This document shows positions 6,018-7,561 of a stretch of 7,561 nucleotides of DNA, piece after piece (the stretch's first letter is position 1; each line of letters opens with the position of its first letter). Position numbers and translations under genes: made by a program. A model generated the notes under the pieces. The model saw only the letters and a list, made by a program, of their open reading frames with translations. It was not told the DNA's origin and did no database searches. Source of the stretch: a bacterium (GTDB lineage: Bacteria; Planctomycetota; Phycisphaerae; Phycisphaerales; UBA1924); contig NVSM01000039.1 of the NCBI GenBank assembly GCA_002401225.1, forward strand, positions 14,940 to 22,500, given 5' to 3'.

Positions 6018-7561
6018 TGACCAAAAGGCATAAACACATTTAAACAAATGGGTTATAAATAGATTGGATGGTTGGTATGTCTCAAAGTATGCACGGACGC
6101 AAAGGGAATGATTGGATCAGCCCAAGCGAGTTTTTCGATAACACGGTTTTGCCGGCGATGTTTGGTCGGCTGAATCAGATATTCCCAGAGTTTGGGTTTA
6201 AATGGATCGCAAAGGGTTGGGAGGCAACGATTACACCCCAAGGGTTTTCATGCTCGCCACATCGGATCGCATGCCTAAAACGAGCCCCTTATTACCTGAG
6301 CGTGGTCGACGCAAAAAACGAAGGAATGACCTGGCTCAAATACCTCAACGGCGCCATGACCGAGCCGGGCAATGAAATCTTTGCGGCGACGATCCGCAAG
6401 GCCGCGGAGCTCGCGGGGGTAGATACGACGGCGTTGGACTATAAAGACCTCACGCCAGCACAAAAAGAGCGGATCAAGAAGGACCAGGAAGAGCATCGGC
6501 AACGCGCTGAGACGCACAAGCTCGAGATGGCCAAGCAAACCGCCCAGAACGATGCCAAGGCGATCGATGATGCCCAAAGGCTTGTTGGGCGGGCCATGAA
6601 CACGCAAGATCGAGGGCCGGCGGTTGGGTATTTCGTCTCGCGAGGGCGTTCGATGGACGCCATGCCGGGCGGGGAGCTGCCCATCGGCATCCGGTATATC
6701 TCGGACATCGGATTCAAAGGCCAGATGGTCGGGGCGGTGATTGCTCCGGTGGTCAAGGTGTCGGGCGTGGTTGGGTGCCAACGGATCTTTATCGATGCCC
6801 AGGGTAAGCCGATCAAGATCAAGGCGAGTAAAAACGGTGAGCCGGTCCGCAAGGCTGCTCTTGGTCGGTGCTATGGTGGCGCGTGCATCATCGGCGAGCC
6901 CAAGCCTGGTCAACCGATCGGACTGTGTGAGGGCGTAGAGACGGGCGTGGCGATCCACCAGCTCACCGGGTGGTGTGTGATGGCGTGCATCAGCGCCGGC
7001 GGGATGGAGCAAGTTGAGCTTGACCTGGTGCGCCAGTTGCTCGCGGTCTCGCAGTCGGTGCTGATCGTTGCTGGGGATCTCGATGTTTCGAAGCGTGGGC
7101 AAGAGGCGATGATCAAGACGGCGGACCGGTTGCGGTTTGAGTTGAAGGTTGCGGTTGCGGAAGTCATTCCTTGCCAATCCAATTTTCCGACCCTTGTTGA
7201 TTCAAGCGAGATGCCGATCGATGGCAAGAGTGTTGATTGGGAAGACGCGATCAACATTGATCCAGATGAAGCTCTTGTAAGATTTCATCATAATACCGCG
7301 CACTCAACCACTCAGCTGACCATCCCCGCAGCGTATGAAGAGGCGTTTGAAGAGCCCGAGGGCGAGCCGGACTTTGATGGGTTGGATTCAGATAAAGCGG
7401 CCGAAGAATCGCAGACACCCAAAGACGATCGCAGATACTCGCCGCCGCTTGGGCAATCGGTGTATCCGAAGAATCAACTTGATGCCGCTCATGAATATGC
7501 ACTTGTGCATCATGGGCCCAAGAAGGTTGAACGATCGGGCGGCGGGTTGCACATCGTGTGC
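6013..7561. mobile_element. Left edge of a probable tRNA-Ser-integrated element, continuing past the window
   Basis: The region begins at the broken tRNA-Ser fragment. Its first gene encodes a phage/plasmid-type Toprim primase, and that gene's codon choice differs from the genes to the left (CGG and GGG favoured here, CGA for arginine in the ABC-F gene, judged by eye). The order host gene, tRNA terminator, 3' tRNA fragment, foreign gene is what integration at a tRNA 3' end produces. No integrase, excisionase or conjugation gene is in the visible part, so the type of element (prophage, satellite, integrative plasmid) is open. The 59 bases between the fragment and the primase gene are AT-rich and hold only a short inverted repeat. 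Confidence 0.5.
6077..7561 (+). CDS. Toprim-domain primase-like replication protein, 3' end outside the window
   Basis: An ATG at 6077 opens 495 codons without a stop to the window edge. Residues 1-115 form an N-terminal part ending in IRKAAELAGVDT, of the type seen before Toprim in phage and plasmid primases; no complete CHC2 zinc finger is visible. A highly charged helix follows (about 122-165). A conserved block then begins with VGYFVSRGRSMDAMP (about 183-197). The Toprim domain has Glu285 in LCEGVETG and the acidic pair Asp334-Leu-Asp336, the metal-binding residues of the fold. An acidic linker (about 420-460) leads to an ending (475-495) that could be the start of a D5-type primase-helicase domain; this last point is a guess. 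Toprim primases of this group make primers for replication of phages, satellites and plasmids. The ribosome-binding site is weak; ATG 6089 is an alternative start. The gene sits 60 bases inside the tRNA boundary. Confidence 0.75.
   Translation, partial: MSQSMHGRKGNDWISPSEFFDNTVLPAMFGRLNQIFPEFGFKWIAKGWEATITPQGFSCSPHRIACLKRAPYYLSVVDAKNEGMTWLKYLNGAMTEPGNEIFAATIRKAAELAGVDTTALDYKDLTPAQKERIKKDQEEHRQRAETHKLEMAKQTAQNDAKAIDDAQRLVGRAMNTQDRGPAVGYFVSRGRSMDAMPGGELPIGIRYISDIGFKGQMVGAVIAPVVKVSGVVGCQRIFIDAQGKPIKIKASKNGEPVRKAALGRCYGGACIIGEPKPGQPIGLCEGVETGVAIHQLTGWCVMACISAGGMEQVELDLVRQLLAVSQSVLIVAGDLDVSKRGQEAMIKTADRLRFELKVAVAEVIPCQSNFPTLVDSSEMPIDGKSVDWEDAINIDPDEALVRFHHNTAHSTTQLTIPAAYEEAFEEPEGEPDFDGLDSDKAAEESQTPKDDRRYSPPLGQSVYPKNQLDAAHEYALVHHGPKKVERSGGGLHIVC

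Noticed and set aside
6037..6050. Short inverted repeat CATTT-AAAC-AAATG near the element edge
   Set aside because: Five base pairs of AT-rich sequence are expected by chance; no second copy was seen that would suggest a binding site.
5958..6060. A complete tRNA-Ser gene on the minus strand
   Set aside because: The bases upstream of the anticodon arm form no D arm and no 5' acceptor strand complementary to the 3' end, and two stems carry mismatches.
6275..7177. A 300-codon open frame on the minus strand
   Set aside because: Its product is Arg/His/Leu-rich with no recognisable motif and it lies antisense to the Toprim gene, whose frame carries a coherent domain. It is a shadow frame created by the codon bias of the real gene.

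Overview
The window reads as chromosomal DNA of a Gram-negative-type bacterium. On its right side it runs into what looks like the edge of an integrated genetic element. The style of the left part (frequent GATC/CGATCG, CGA-rich arginine codons, many genes without a strong Shine-Dalgarno site, a CheW protein carrying a CZB domain) made me think of Planctomycetota, perhaps a Phycisphaerae-like lineage. That is an impression from the sequence, not a demonstrated placement.

Layout, left to right. Positions 3-353 (+): the 3' part of a gene for a small protein with two ClpX-type C4 zinc fingers. Positions 369-1298 (-): a CheW adaptor with a CZB zinc-sensor domain nested inside the CheW fold. Its terminator hairpin lies inside the end of the convergent zinc-finger gene. 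Positions 1299-1502: a 204-base divergent intergenic region in which I see no convincing promoter. Positions 1503-3353 (+): a Uup-type ABC-F ATPase. Then come two minus-strand genes that probably form a transcription unit: a group III truncated haemoglobin (4266-4694) followed after 27-36 bases by a class I SAM-dependent methyltransferase (3369-4229). A perfect 8-bp inverted repeat between them holds the methyltransferase ribosome-binding site in its loop. Positions 4853-5893 (+): a secreted protein of unknown function, possibly with a concanavalin-like beta-sandwich, with a candidate promoter in front.

Positions 5916-6017 carry, on the minus strand, the 3' half of a tRNA-Ser(UGA) gene followed by an intrinsic terminator. 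The fragment runs from the anticodon arm through the long variable arm and T arm to the discriminator base. The 5' half is missing. This is the classic footprint of site-specific integration into a tRNA gene, and its orientation puts the element on the right, from about 6013 onward.

Positions 6077-7561 (+) are one uninterrupted reading frame that leaves the window. It encodes a Toprim-domain primase of the phage/plasmid type and prefers arginine and glycine codons (CGG, GGG) different from the genes to the left. No integrase is visible in the window. The tRNA fragment and the primase-like gene together are the strongest sign of accessory DNA here. The rest looks like ordinary chromosome with some unusual protein architectures.
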